From positions 404,276 to 468,275 of the forward strand of contig NZ_JAHXBF010000008.1 in the NCBI RefSeq assembly GCF_020103695.1: DNA of 64,000 nucleotides. The letters run 5' to 3'. Both the position numbers and the translations under genes were made by a program. The stretch is from Hyalangium versicolor. GTDB taxonomy: Bacteria > Myxococcota > Myxococcia > Myxococcales > Myxococcaceae. Below the pieces are notes generated by a model. That model saw only the letters and a list, made by a program, of their open reading frames with translations, did no database searches and was not told where the DNA came from. Positions 1 to 7,578 of the stretch are shown here, piece by piece. Each line of letters starts with the position of its first letter. Within the stretch, counting starts at the first letter, position 1.

Positions 1-598
1 TGCGCAGCACCGCGCCCGCCGTGCCCTTCCGGATGGCTCGCAGTTGCGCCGCGAAGGAGGGCACCGCGAAGGTCGGATCCTGCCCCGCTCCCACATGGTT
101 GAAGGGCCGCGCCACCACCACCGAGAGCCCATAATTCCGGTGGAACTGCAGGCCCGCCATCTCCGCCGCCATCTTCGAGGTGGCATACGGATTCAGCGGG
201 AAGAGCGGCTCGGCCTCCGTGGCGCGCATCCCCTCGGGCATCGGGCCGTATACCTCTCCCGAGCTGATCAGCAGCACGCGGGCCTCCGAGGCACTCTCGC
301 GCACCGCCGTCAGCAGGTTCACCGTCCCCAGCGCGTTCACCGCGAAGACTCGAGCCGGGTTGCCATGGCTGCGCGCCACCGAGGCGAACCCCGCAAGGTG
401 GATGACCCCCTCCGGGCGAGCCCTCTCCACCGCCGCACGCACCGCCGCCTCGTCCGCGATGTCGAAGTTCAACGCATCGCTGTTCACGCCCTCGGCGCGG
501 GGCCCGTGTGCCTCCACCACCTCATCACCCGCCGCACGCAGCAGCGCGCACAGGTGCCGCCCCGCGAACCCATCCGCTCCCGTGACGAGGATGCGCAT
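1..598 (-). CDS. rmd: GDP-4-keto-6-deoxy-D-mannose reductase, 3' end outside window
   Basis: An NAD(P)-dependent short-chain dehydrogenase/epimerase of the extended SDR family. It probably reduces GDP-4-keto-6-deoxymannose to GDP-rhamnose or a related deoxysugar nucleotide for surface polysaccharide. The first 199 residues are visible, against about 310 in the family. They show the N-terminal nucleotide-binding glycine motif TGADGFAG (residues 6-13), the SSGEVYG segment, the catalytic YATSK (Y-x3-K), and the motif RPFNHVGAGQDPTFAVPSF, which is typical of RMD-type reductases. The start ATG at 598 sits before the canonical MRILVTG opening. The gene runs off the left edge, so its downstream partners, usually GDP-mannose dehydratase and glycosyltransferases, are not visible. 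Other NDP-sugar epimerases are possible, but the RPFNH region favours RMD. Confidence 0.85.
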   Translation of the reverse strand, partial: MRILVTGADGFAGRHLCALLRAAGDEVVEAHGPRAEGVNSDALNFDIADEAAVRAAVERARPEGVIHLAGFASVARSHGNPARVFAVNALGTVNLLTAVRESASEARVLLISSGEVYGPMPEGMRATEAEPLFPLNPYATSKMAAEMAGLQFHRNYGLSVVVARPFNHVGAGQDPTFAVPSFAAQLRAIRKGTAGAVLR

Positions 599-799
599 CT
601 ACCACCCCCCCGCCGTGCGGCTGCTGCCGTCCTGTTCCCTGGGGCCGATGGTGAGCGAGCGTGAGGTGTTCATGGTGTTCCCTGGACGAAAGGCGCGCGG
701 TTGTACCCGACGCTCTGCCTTGCGCCAACCCTTGGTGTCGACGATTCCTTGCGCCCCTCGGTAGGGGTGGCTACGTAGGGTCGACCCCTGGAGGCCCTC

Positions 800-2098
800 A
801 TGCGCGTACACATTCCTCTCTTTCTGTTCGCGGTCATGGCCGGGTTGCCCGCCGCGGCCCAGCCCGTTGCTGTCCAGCCTCTCGTCGAGACCCGAACTGT
901 GGCTCGGGGAGGCAGTTCCTCCCAGGACGTCGCCCTTTGGGTCAACCCCAACACCCTGCTCGATGGAGGGGCGATCGATGGGGGCCCGATCGATGGAGGC
1001 CAGGGCCTGGTCGTCGTGGCGGACTCCGTCGTCGGACTCATCTCCTTCCGGTTGGATGGGAGCGAGAATCAGGCCCTGTTGTCGGACGGCGTGGCCTACG
1101 GCGTGGACGTGCGTGACAGCTTCTCCGTGCTCGGTGGCTCCGCGCCTCTCGTCGTGGCGGTCAATGGCTCCCTCCAGGCCCTGACCGCTTACATCGTGGA
1201 TCCGGTCACGCTCCAACTGCGCCGCGTGGACACAGGGACACTGACCGTCCAGAACTTCTCCCCGCGGACGGTGACGCTGTACCGGAGCGCGGCGACTGGC
1301 ACGCTCTACGCCTTCACGGCCGACTCCGCGGGCAGCATGCAGCAACTCGAACTGCGTCCCGTGGACGGCGGAGTCCAGTCCTTCCCCGTGCGAAACTTCC
1401 CCGTCGGAGGGCCCGTCGCGGGTGCTGTCGCGGACGATGCGCAGGGCTACCTCTTCGTCGCCGAGCAGAACGCGGGCATCTGGCGCTACTCCGCCGAGCC
1501 CGATGCGGGCACTGCTCGCACCAGCGTCGCGACCGCCACGGATCCGCTCACGACACCGCTCGGAGGGCTGGGGCTCTATCCGCTCCCCGGCAACAAGGGC
1601 TACCTCCTGGCCGCGAGCGCGGGTGGGGACCAGGTCGTCGTCTACGAGCGCCAGCCGCCCCATCGGACCGTGGGGGCCTTCACCGTCGTCCAGGATGGCG
1701 GCATCGACGCCGTGACGGGCCCGACCACGGTGGAGGCCACCTCCAGGGCGCTGGGGCCGAGTTTCCCCGCCGGGCTCGTGGCCGTGCATGACGCGATCAA
1801 CGATCCCATCCAGAATGACAAGCTCGTCTCCTGGACCTCCGTGGCCAATGCGTTCTCCCCTCCGCTCCAGTCTTCGACGGATGCAGGCGCGGACGGTGGA
1901 ACCTCCGATGGTGGCACCTCTGACGGGGGAACCACCGATGGAGGGAAGGATGGAGGCCAGCCCAGCGGGCCTGGGGGCCCGGGGACGACGTACACGCCCG
2001 ATGACAGCGGGTGTGGCTGCTCCACGGCCTCGGTGCCTGGCGCCCTCCTCTTCGTGATGGTGGGCTTCATGCTGCTGAGCCGGCGGCGCCGGAGCTGA
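800..2098 (+). CDS. Secreted beta-propeller (3-)phytase with MYXO-CTERM sorting tail
   Basis: A 432-residue phytase-like protein expected to hydrolyse phytate (inositol hexakisphosphate) outside the cytoplasm. The signal peptide (about residues 1-21) ends in AAAQ. The propeller region carries phytase-family landmarks: ALWVNP near residue 45, GVDVRDSF near 100, GIWRYSAEPD near 230 and GLGLYPLPGNKGYL. An Asp-Gly-rich linker (DGGTSDGG repeats, about residues 360-390) leads to a C-terminal GCGC motif, one hydrophobic segment and an Arg cluster (SRRRRS). This is the MYXO-CTERM tail, which is known to be processed by myxosortase for surface delivery. A second short DGG-rich stretch (residues 52-64) lies inside the first blades and is unusual. 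GGAGG is placed five bases before the ATG. The nucleotidase that follows suggests a shared phosphate-scavenging role. Confidence 0.85.
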   Translation: MRVHIPLFLFAVMAGLPAAAQPVAVQPLVETRTVARGGSSSQDVALWVNPNTLLDGGAIDGGPIDGGQGLVVVADSVVGLISFRLDGSENQALLSDGVAYGVDVRDSFSVLGGSAPLVVAVNGSLQALTAYIVDPVTLQLRRVDTGTLTVQNFSPRTVTLYRSAATGTLYAFTADSAGSMQQLELRPVDGGVQSFPVRNFPVGGPVAGAVADDAQGYLFVAEQNAGIWRYSAEPDAGTARTSVATATDPLTTPLGGLGLYPLPGNKGYLLAASAGGDQVVVYERQPPHRTVGAFTVVQDGGIDAVTGPTTVEATSRALGPSFPAGLVAVHDAINDPIQNDKLVSWTSVANAFSPPLQSSTDAGADGGTSDGGTSDGGTTDGGKDGGQPSGPGGPGTTYTPDDSGCGCSTASVPGALLFVMVGFMLLSRRRRS

Positions 2099-2143
2099 AG
2101 CCGGTTGCCTCCAGGCGGGCTCCGCGCTGAAGTGCCCGCCCTC

Positions 2144-3964
2144 ATGCTCCGACTCCGACTCGCCCTCGTGCTGGTGGCCCTCGCGGCCACCGCGTGCCGC
2201 AGCGCTCCGCAGCCCGCGGAATCCTCCACTGCCTCGAGCGCTCCGCCGGTGGCCGCCGCTCCCGCCGAGCCCATCCGGCTCACGATTGTCGGCACCAATG
2301 ATCTGCATGGTTGGATCGCGCCCCTGCGCACCTCGCTCAAGAACGGGGTGGAGGTTCAGGAGGGGGGCGCTGCCACCCTCGCGGGCTATGTCGCCCGGCT
2401 GCGTGCCGACAACCCGAACGGCGTGCTGTGGCTCGACGGTGGAGACCTCTTCCAGGGAACGCTTGCGTCCAATCTCTCCGAGGGCGCCGTTGTGGTCGAC
2501 GTGTACAACCGGCTCGGAGTCACGGCCGCGGCCGTGGGCAACCACGAGTTCGACTATGGCCCTGTGGGCCCCTCCCCGGTGCCCGCGAAGCCCGGAGATG
2601 ATCCACTGGGCGCGCTCAAGGCCCGTATCCAACAGGCCCGCTTCCCCATCCTGTCCGCCAACATCCGCGAGGCTGCCAGTGGCCAGCGTCCGGCGTGGCT
2701 CGGCAATGACGGCACGCTCCTCGTCGCCGTCCACGGCGTGCAGGTGGGCATCGTCGGGCTCTCCACTCCGTCCACGCCGACGACCACCAACCCCACCAAC
2801 GTCGCCTCCCTGCGCTTCGAGCCGCTGGCTCCCGCCGCCATCGAGGCCGCGAAGAGCCTGCGCGAGCGGGGTGCAGAGATCGTCCTCGGCGTGATGCACG
2901 CGGGCGGCAGGTGCCCGAACCTGGCGAACCCGAGGGACCTGTCCAGCTGTGACATGAAGGATGGGGAGATCTACTCCGCCCTGGACGCGTTGCCCCCGGG
3001 CACGCTGGACGCGGTGATTGCCGGGCACACCCACCAGGCCATGGGCCACTTCCTCCACGACGTGCCCGTCATCGAGACCTACGGACTGGGGCGCTCGTTC
3101 GGTTACATCGAGATCTTCGTGGATCCGACGAGCCACAAGGTGTTGCCCGATCGCACCCTCATCCACGCGGGCATTCCCGTCTGCGCCCAGGTGGATGCGA
3201 CCAGTGGCACGTGTGACGCTCGCAAGCTGAAGGACCAGGCGGAGGTGCGGCTCGTGCCCGCGACCTTCCTCGGTGCCCCGGTGGTTCCGGACGCCGACAT
3301 CCAGACGCTCATCGCCCCGGCGCTCGCTCGAGTGGAGCAGGAGCAGCACCGCGAGCTGGGCGTCTCCGTTCCGGTGGCCCTCAAGCGCGACTACGCGAAC
3401 GAGAGCGTGCTCGGGGACTTCATCGCGGACTCGCTGCGGGAGGCGGCTCGCGCGGACGCGGCGCTGGTGAACCCGGGAGGGCTGCGCGCGGACATTGACG
3501 CGGGTCCGCTCACCTTTGGCGATGTCTACGAGGTGCTTCCCTTCGACAACACCGTGGCCATTGTCACCCTGTCGGGCGAGGAGCTGAAGCGTCTGCTCCA
3601 GACGGCCTACGGCGCGAAGAAGGGCATCTTCCTGGTTTCGGGGGTCAAGGTGACGCTCGCCCGGTGCCCCGGGCCGGAGCGCTTCCAGGGCGTCACGCTG
3701 GCCAATGGCCGGCCGTTGGAGCCTGCAAAGCTCTACCGCCTGGCCATGCCGGACTTCCTGGCACGGGGTGGGGATGGGCTGGCCCCGGCCCTCGACAAAC
3801 TCCCCCCCGGCCGCATTGATCTCGGTCTGAGCCGTCCGGGGACCTTCCGGGATGAGCTGATTGCATACTGGCAGGGCCGCAAGGCGTCGCTCACCGCCCC
3901 CTCCCTGGGACGTATCGTCTACGTGGACAGTGCGGGCGAGTGCCCCCCGGCCCCAACCCCCTGA
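2144..3964 (+). CDS. 5'-nucleotidase / UshA-like metallophosphatase lipoprotein
   Basis: A 606-residue two-domain bifunctional nucleotidase or 2',3'-cyclic phosphodiesterase. The N-terminal calcineurin-like domain has the dimetal motifs in order: GTNDLHG, GGDLFQG, GNHEFDYG, GVMHAGG and AGHTHQ. The C-terminal 5-nucleotidase domain contains NPGGLRADI, FDNTVAI and MPDFLARGGDG, the substrate-stacking and binding region. I chose the ATG at 2144 because it is followed at once by a hydrophobic stretch ending in Cys (ALAATAC), a lipoprotein-type signal. An upstream in-frame TTG at 2105 would add 13 residues before it. The gene begins 45 bp after the phytase stop, so the two are probably co-transcribed and together release phosphate from organic phosphates at the cell surface or in the periplasm. 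No regulatory site was recognised. Confidence 0.9.
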   Translation: MLRLRLALVLVALAATACRSAPQPAESSTASSAPPVAAAPAEPIRLTIVGTNDLHGWIAPLRTSLKNGVEVQEGGAATLAGYVARLRADNPNGVLWLDGGDLFQGTLASNLSEGAVVVDVYNRLGVTAAAVGNHEFDYGPVGPSPVPAKPGDDPLGALKARIQQARFPILSANIREAASGQRPAWLGNDGTLLVAVHGVQVGIVGLSTPSTPTTTNPTNVASLRFEPLAPAAIEAAKSLRERGAEIVLGVMHAGGRCPNLANPRDLSSCDMKDGEIYSALDALPPGTLDAVIAGHTHQAMGHFLHDVPVIETYGLGRSFGYIEIFVDPTSHKVLPDRTLIHAGIPVCAQVDATSGTCDARKLKDQAEVRLVPATFLGAPVVPDADIQTLIAPALARVEQEQHRELGVSVPVALKRDYANESVLGDFIADSLREAARADAALVNPGGLRADIDAGPLTFGDVYEVLPFDNTVAIVTLSGEELKRLLQTAYGAKKGIFLVSGVKVTLARCPGPERFQGVTLANGRPLEPAKLYRLAMPDFLARGGDGLAPALDKLPPGRIDLGLSRPGTFRDELIAYWQGRKASLTAPSLGRIVYVDSAGECPPAPTP

Positions 3965-4189
3965 GGACAGCACTCCCTGGGAGGTAGGGCCCCTGGAGGG
4001 CGCGGGGAGGGGGACGCCCGCAAGTCGGCGAGATCTCAGTGGAATCGCCCCAGGGGCCGATTTTTCGGCCTGGGAGCAGTTTCCAAAACCCGATTTCCTT
4101 CTTACTCTAGGGCATGCCGTGCTCGGTCGGAGGGTTCTGTCCGAGCCTGGGAGACCAGGGCACGGTCAGGTCGTTCGGGAGGGATGGAC

Positions 4190-4672
4190 ATGCTTTACAA
4201 GGTGACCCCGATGATGGCGCCTCCAGCGCCTGAGAAGGTCAAGGCGCGCGAGCCGGGTCAGCCGCGCAAGAAGCGCAAGTCGGCGGTCTATGATGCGGAC
4301 GGGCACGAGGTGCTCATCTCGCTGATGTGCCTGAAGTGCCGCACGCTCAAGCCGCTGGCGCAGTTCGGTCTGCGCAAGATGGCGGATGGAGCCATTCGGA
4401 ACCAGCCATGGTGCCGGACGTGCCGCTCGGGCGCCGGGACGAAGAAGCCCAAGGGCAAGGCCGCCGAGGCCACGGCGGAGGCTGTCGAGTCCGCCGAGGC
4501 TCCCGCTTCCGCGACTGAGGAGACGGCTGCCGCGCTCCAGGTCATGGCTGCCGAGGCCGAGCTTCCGGAGTCCGCCGTCGCCGATGCCGCGCTGGCGGAT
4601 GATGCGCTCGCCGAAGCTGTGGCCGAGGAAGAGCCGAAGGCCGAGCCCGCTCCCGCCCCCACCGAGGGCTGA
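4190..4672 (+). CDS. Putative zinc-ribbon protein with acidic Ala/Glu-rich tail
   Basis: About 160 residues of unknown function. A basic N-terminal region (KARE...PRKKRK) precedes two Cys pairs, CLKC near residue 47 and CRTC near residue 76. With the intervening KPLAQFGLRK...RNQPW stretch these resemble small HNH/zinc-ribbon modules seen in bacterial nucleic-acid-associated proteins. From about residue 90 the chain is almost entirely Ala, Glu, Pro and Val. The GGGAGGG at 4177-4183 abuts an ATG at 4184 but lies six bases before the ATG at 4190, so 4190 is preferred. It has no operon partner: 225 bp upstream are empty, and strong hairpins follow. The composition of the tail would suit an acidic disordered domain. 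The function cannot be stated. Confidence 0.7.
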   Translation: MLYKVTPMMAPPAPEKVKAREPGQPRKKRKSAVYDADGHEVLISLMCLKCRTLKPLAQFGLRKMADGAIRNQPWCRTCRSGAGTKKPKGKAAEATAEAVESAEAPASATEETAAALQVMAAEAELPESAVADAALADDALAEAVAEEEPKAEPAPAPTEG

Positions 4673-4713
4673 GCGCTCACGAGCCCGGATTCCCTCTGAG
4701 GTGAGAGTTCGCT

Positions 4714-4775
4714 CTCCCCTGCGGGGAGGGATCTACCCGAGAGGGCACCCCCTGCGGCGCGGAGCCGCCGGGGTG
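4714..4775. terminator. Bidirectional terminator region (two GC-rich hairpins)
   Basis: Between two convergent genes there are two hairpins. CTCCCC/GGGGAG with a 3-base loop lies at 4714-4728. A longer one at 4746-4775 pairs CACCCC...GCGGC with GCCGC...GGGGTG. Neither has a clear T-tract, as is common in high-GC genomes. The position, ending one base before the stop codon of the Hsp70 gene at 4777, suggests termination for both strands. Confidence 0.5.
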
Positions 4776-4776
4776 T

Positions 4777-7554
4777 TCACATCGAGAGCCGGAGGCCTGC
4801 CGGGAGCGTGTCTCCGAGTGCGCGGGCCTCATCGGCGGCTTCCAGCGCGAGCACTTCGTTCACCATGCGCACCCAGGTTTCGGCGGCCTTCGCCGCGACG
4901 AGCGCCTGGGCCGTGCGAGCCCTGATCGCGGGATCGATGTCGCGCGTCCGGTCGCCGGTGAGCCGTGCGAGCTGAGCCGCCGCGAAGGGCGCTCCGTCGA
5001 TCTTGCGCAGGTCCAGCTCCAGCAACAGCGTGAGCCAGGCCTCAGCGGTGGCGATGTCGACGACCTTGTGGCTGCTGCCATAGAGGGGAACACGAGCGCC
5101 GAGCCGGCCGAGCGACCAGGCCCAGGGCCCACCGGACTTCGCCTCGGCGCGGAGCCGGGAGGCCACCCAGCCGCCCAGCTTCGCCTTCTCGGCGGCGGGC
5201 AGGTGCTCCAGCGAGGCGGCCGCGCGCACCATCTCCTCCAGGCCCTCGGGTTGGATGCCCTTGAGCTTGCCGGCGGGCGGGGCATCCGGAGGAACGCGGC
5301 GGGCCAGATGGGGCTCGAGATAGGTCCAGAGCTTGGCCTGCTGCGCTTCGGTGAGGCCGCCGGAGATGCGCCGCCACATGACCCAGAACTCGATCCACAC
5401 CGCCTTGTCCGTGTGGAACTGCACGAGTTGATCGAAGAGACCGAACGTCTGCTCCGCGCGCCAGTGATCCAGCGGGTAGCCGAAACCGGGGCGGAGCGTG
5501 TAGCCGGCGAGGCTGTAGAAGACGCGCTCATGATCCGGCGAGCGGCGGCGCTTGCTGGCACCCGCGAACAGGGAGCTCCACAGCTCGCGCAGCACGGGCA
5601 CGCGCCACGTCTCGCGCGGGCCGAGCACCTTTTCGAGCGTCTTCGACAGCTGCTTCACGTCCTTGGGGCCGATGGGCAGCGGCTTGTTGCCGTAGACGCG
5701 CTCGACGTTCTCCTTCGCTTCGGCGAAGCGCGCGGGCATGGACTCGGTGACGGTGATGTCCTGGCCCGAGCCCGAGCCGCGGAGTTCGAACTCGAGGCGC
5801 CAGCGCTCGTCCGCGACGTTGGAGACGCAGAACAGCTCCAGGGTGCCGATCTCCGTGAGCGCGGCGTGGAGGTGCACGGGGACTTCCGCCGTCTTCCCCG
5901 ATGCTCCCTTGAGGAGCGTGTGGATGGGGGGCAGCGGCTTGAGGTCCTCGGCGAGCGGGACGATGTCTCCCGGCTTGTCGATGCGGTCGCTCGTGGTCGA
6001 GTACAGGGTGAACTGCACCGGGCGCCCGAGCGTGAGGGTGAAGGGGCGTTCGCCCAGGTCTACCGATTGGCCCTCCTCGAAGCCGCGGGGGATGAGGCAG
6101 AGGACAGGCTGATCGCCGCTGTCCGCGGGGCGCTCCAGGCCCACGTAGTAGGCGCGTGCCGCGCCGCCGCCGATGCGCAGGCCGTGCCCGCGCCGGACCA
6201 GTCCGTAGTAGGCGGCCCCGCGAGCCACGGCCTTCTCGAGCGAGTCATGGCGCAGCAGGGGGATGCGCGGCGTGCCCGGCCACCACGCGGAGATCGCGTC
6301 CACCAGCCGCTCGGAGATGCGGGGCGAGTTGAAGACGCCTCCATTGAGGAGGATGGCGTCGGGGCGGGGGAGGGCGCCCTCGGAGGGGGGAGTCTCCCCG
6401 AGCGCCGCGAAGCCGGCTGCCGCGTGCTGTCCGAGGAAGGCGGCCAGGTGGCGAGTCACCGCTGCATCCTGGGCATAGGGCAGGCCCAGCTCCTGGAGGG
6501 CCATGCGCGCCGCGCGACGAGGCCTGTCCGCCGGGCCGGAAGTGGGGAAGAAGCCGTCAAGCACCAGTCCTTCGGCCTCTGCGCGCGTCAGCTCTGTGGA
6601 CAGCGCGCCGCCAAGGAGTCGGCTGCCCTCGGATACGAGAGAAATGCCGTAGCGCTCCGGAGGGTTGGGACCGAGCAGGGCCTCCTTCGCGGTGCGGGCG
6701 GCCTGGATGGCCTGGGTCCACTGGGTAGCGGACAGGCGGCGGCCATCGGAGAAGAGCTTCTCCTCGACCCGGCGGGCGAGGGCGGCGTCCATGTTGTCGC
6801 CACCGAGCATGAGGTGCTCGCCCACTGCGAGCCGCCGCAGCATGGGGCCTTCCGGCGAGACGCCCGCGTGGACGAGGGTGAAGTCCGTGGTGCCGCCGCC
6901 CACGTCCACCACGAGCACCAGCCGCACGTTGGCCAGCACCTTGGCGAGGTCCGTGCGGTGGCGCGCGGTGTAGTCGTAGAAGGCCGCCTGGGGTTCCTCG
7001 ACAAGGGTGAACTTCTCCAGGCCCGCCTTGCGCGCCGCGCTCACGGTGAGGGCGCGTGCCGCCTCATCAAAGGAGGCGGGGACAGTGATGACGACCTCCT
7101 GCTGGGCGAGAGGGGCCTCCGGGTGAGCGAAGTCCCACGCTCGAGCCATATGCGAGAGCAACAGGGCGCTGGCCTCGACAGGGGAGACCTTGGCCACATC
7201 CGCGGGAGCGCCCCACGGAAGGATGGGAGCAGAGCGATCGACTCCCGGATGGCACAGCCAGCTCTTCGCGGAGGCGACGAGACGGCCGGGAACTCGCGCG
7301 CCCTGCCACCGGGCGAATTCGCCCACCACGTTGGGGCCCGCATCGCCCCAGGGGAGCTTCAGCGATTCGCCGGCCAGCTCGTGGCCCGCGGGGACATAGA
7401 TGCACGAGGGCAGCAGCGAGCGTGGAGCCACCTCCCCCTGCCGGACGAGCTGGGGGATGGGAAAGTCCTCGATGGGGGCACTCGGACCCCGCGCGGGGTC
7501 GATGGATGCGACCGCGCAGTGGGTGGTGCCCAGATCGATTCCGATGATGCGCAT
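4777..7554 (-). CDS. Hsp70-family protein with DUF3731-type C-terminal extension
   Basis: A 925-residue actin-fold ATPase related to DnaK. The N-terminal nucleotide-binding domain shows phosphate-1 IGIDLGTTHCAV (residues 4-15), phosphate-2 VVDVGGGTTDF (about 214-224) and the adenosine-side LNGGVFNSP near residue 405. A beta-rich segment follows where DnaK has its peptide-binding domain. The last 300 or so residues form a Trp/Leu-rich helical extension (HWRAEQTFGLFDQL, WIEFWVMWRRI) matching the domain known as DUF3731. There is no DnaK-type C-terminal EEVD-like tail. GGGAGG lies three bases before the ATG. It is the third gene of a tight minus-strand operon with the next two entries (24 and 25 bp gaps). 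The family's physiological role is unknown. A non-canonical chaperone or a scaffold is the likely class. Confidence 0.85.
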   Translation of the reverse strand: MRIIGIDLGTTHCAVASIDPARGPSAPIEDFPIPQLVRQGEVAPRSLLPSCIYVPAGHELAGESLKLPWGDAGPNVVGEFARWQGARVPGRLVASAKSWLCHPGVDRSAPILPWGAPADVAKVSPVEASALLLSHMARAWDFAHPEAPLAQQEVVITVPASFDEAARALTVSAARKAGLEKFTLVEEPQAAFYDYTARHRTDLAKVLANVRLVLVVDVGGGTTDFTLVHAGVSPEGPMLRRLAVGEHLMLGGDNMDAALARRVEEKLFSDGRRLSATQWTQAIQAARTAKEALLGPNPPERYGISLVSEGSRLLGGALSTELTRAEAEGLVLDGFFPTSGPADRPRRAARMALQELGLPYAQDAAVTRHLAAFLGQHAAAGFAALGETPPSEGALPRPDAILLNGGVFNSPRISERLVDAISAWWPGTPRIPLLRHDSLEKAVARGAAYYGLVRRGHGLRIGGGAARAYYVGLERPADSGDQPVLCLIPRGFEEGQSVDLGERPFTLTLGRPVQFTLYSTTSDRIDKPGDIVPLAEDLKPLPPIHTLLKGASGKTAEVPVHLHAALTEIGTLELFCVSNVADERWRLEFELRGSGSGQDITVTESMPARFAEAKENVERVYGNKPLPIGPKDVKQLSKTLEKVLGPRETWRVPVLRELWSSLFAGASKRRRSPDHERVFYSLAGYTLRPGFGYPLDHWRAEQTFGLFDQLVQFHTDKAVWIEFWVMWRRISGGLTEAQQAKLWTYLEPHLARRVPPDAPPAGKLKGIQPEGLEEMVRAAASLEHLPAAEKAKLGGWVASRLRAEAKSGGPWAWSLGRLGARVPLYGSSHKVVDIATAEAWLTLLLELDLRKIDGAPFAAAQLARLTGDRTRDIDPAIRARTAQALVAAKAAETWVRMVNEVLALEAADEARALGDTLPAGLRLSM

Positions 7555-7578
7555 AAACCTCCCGTACCGCGGCGCTTC

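Noticed and set aside
1875..1965. GGTGG/GATGG tandem repeats as a possible CRISPR or VNTR locus
   Set aside because: They encode the DGGTSDGG linker of the phytase, and no spacers are present.
599..3973. A 1,124-codon open frame on the minus strand opposite the phytase and nucleotidase
   Set aside because: Low-complexity Arg/Gly/His composition, no family motif, and fully antisense to two clear genes.
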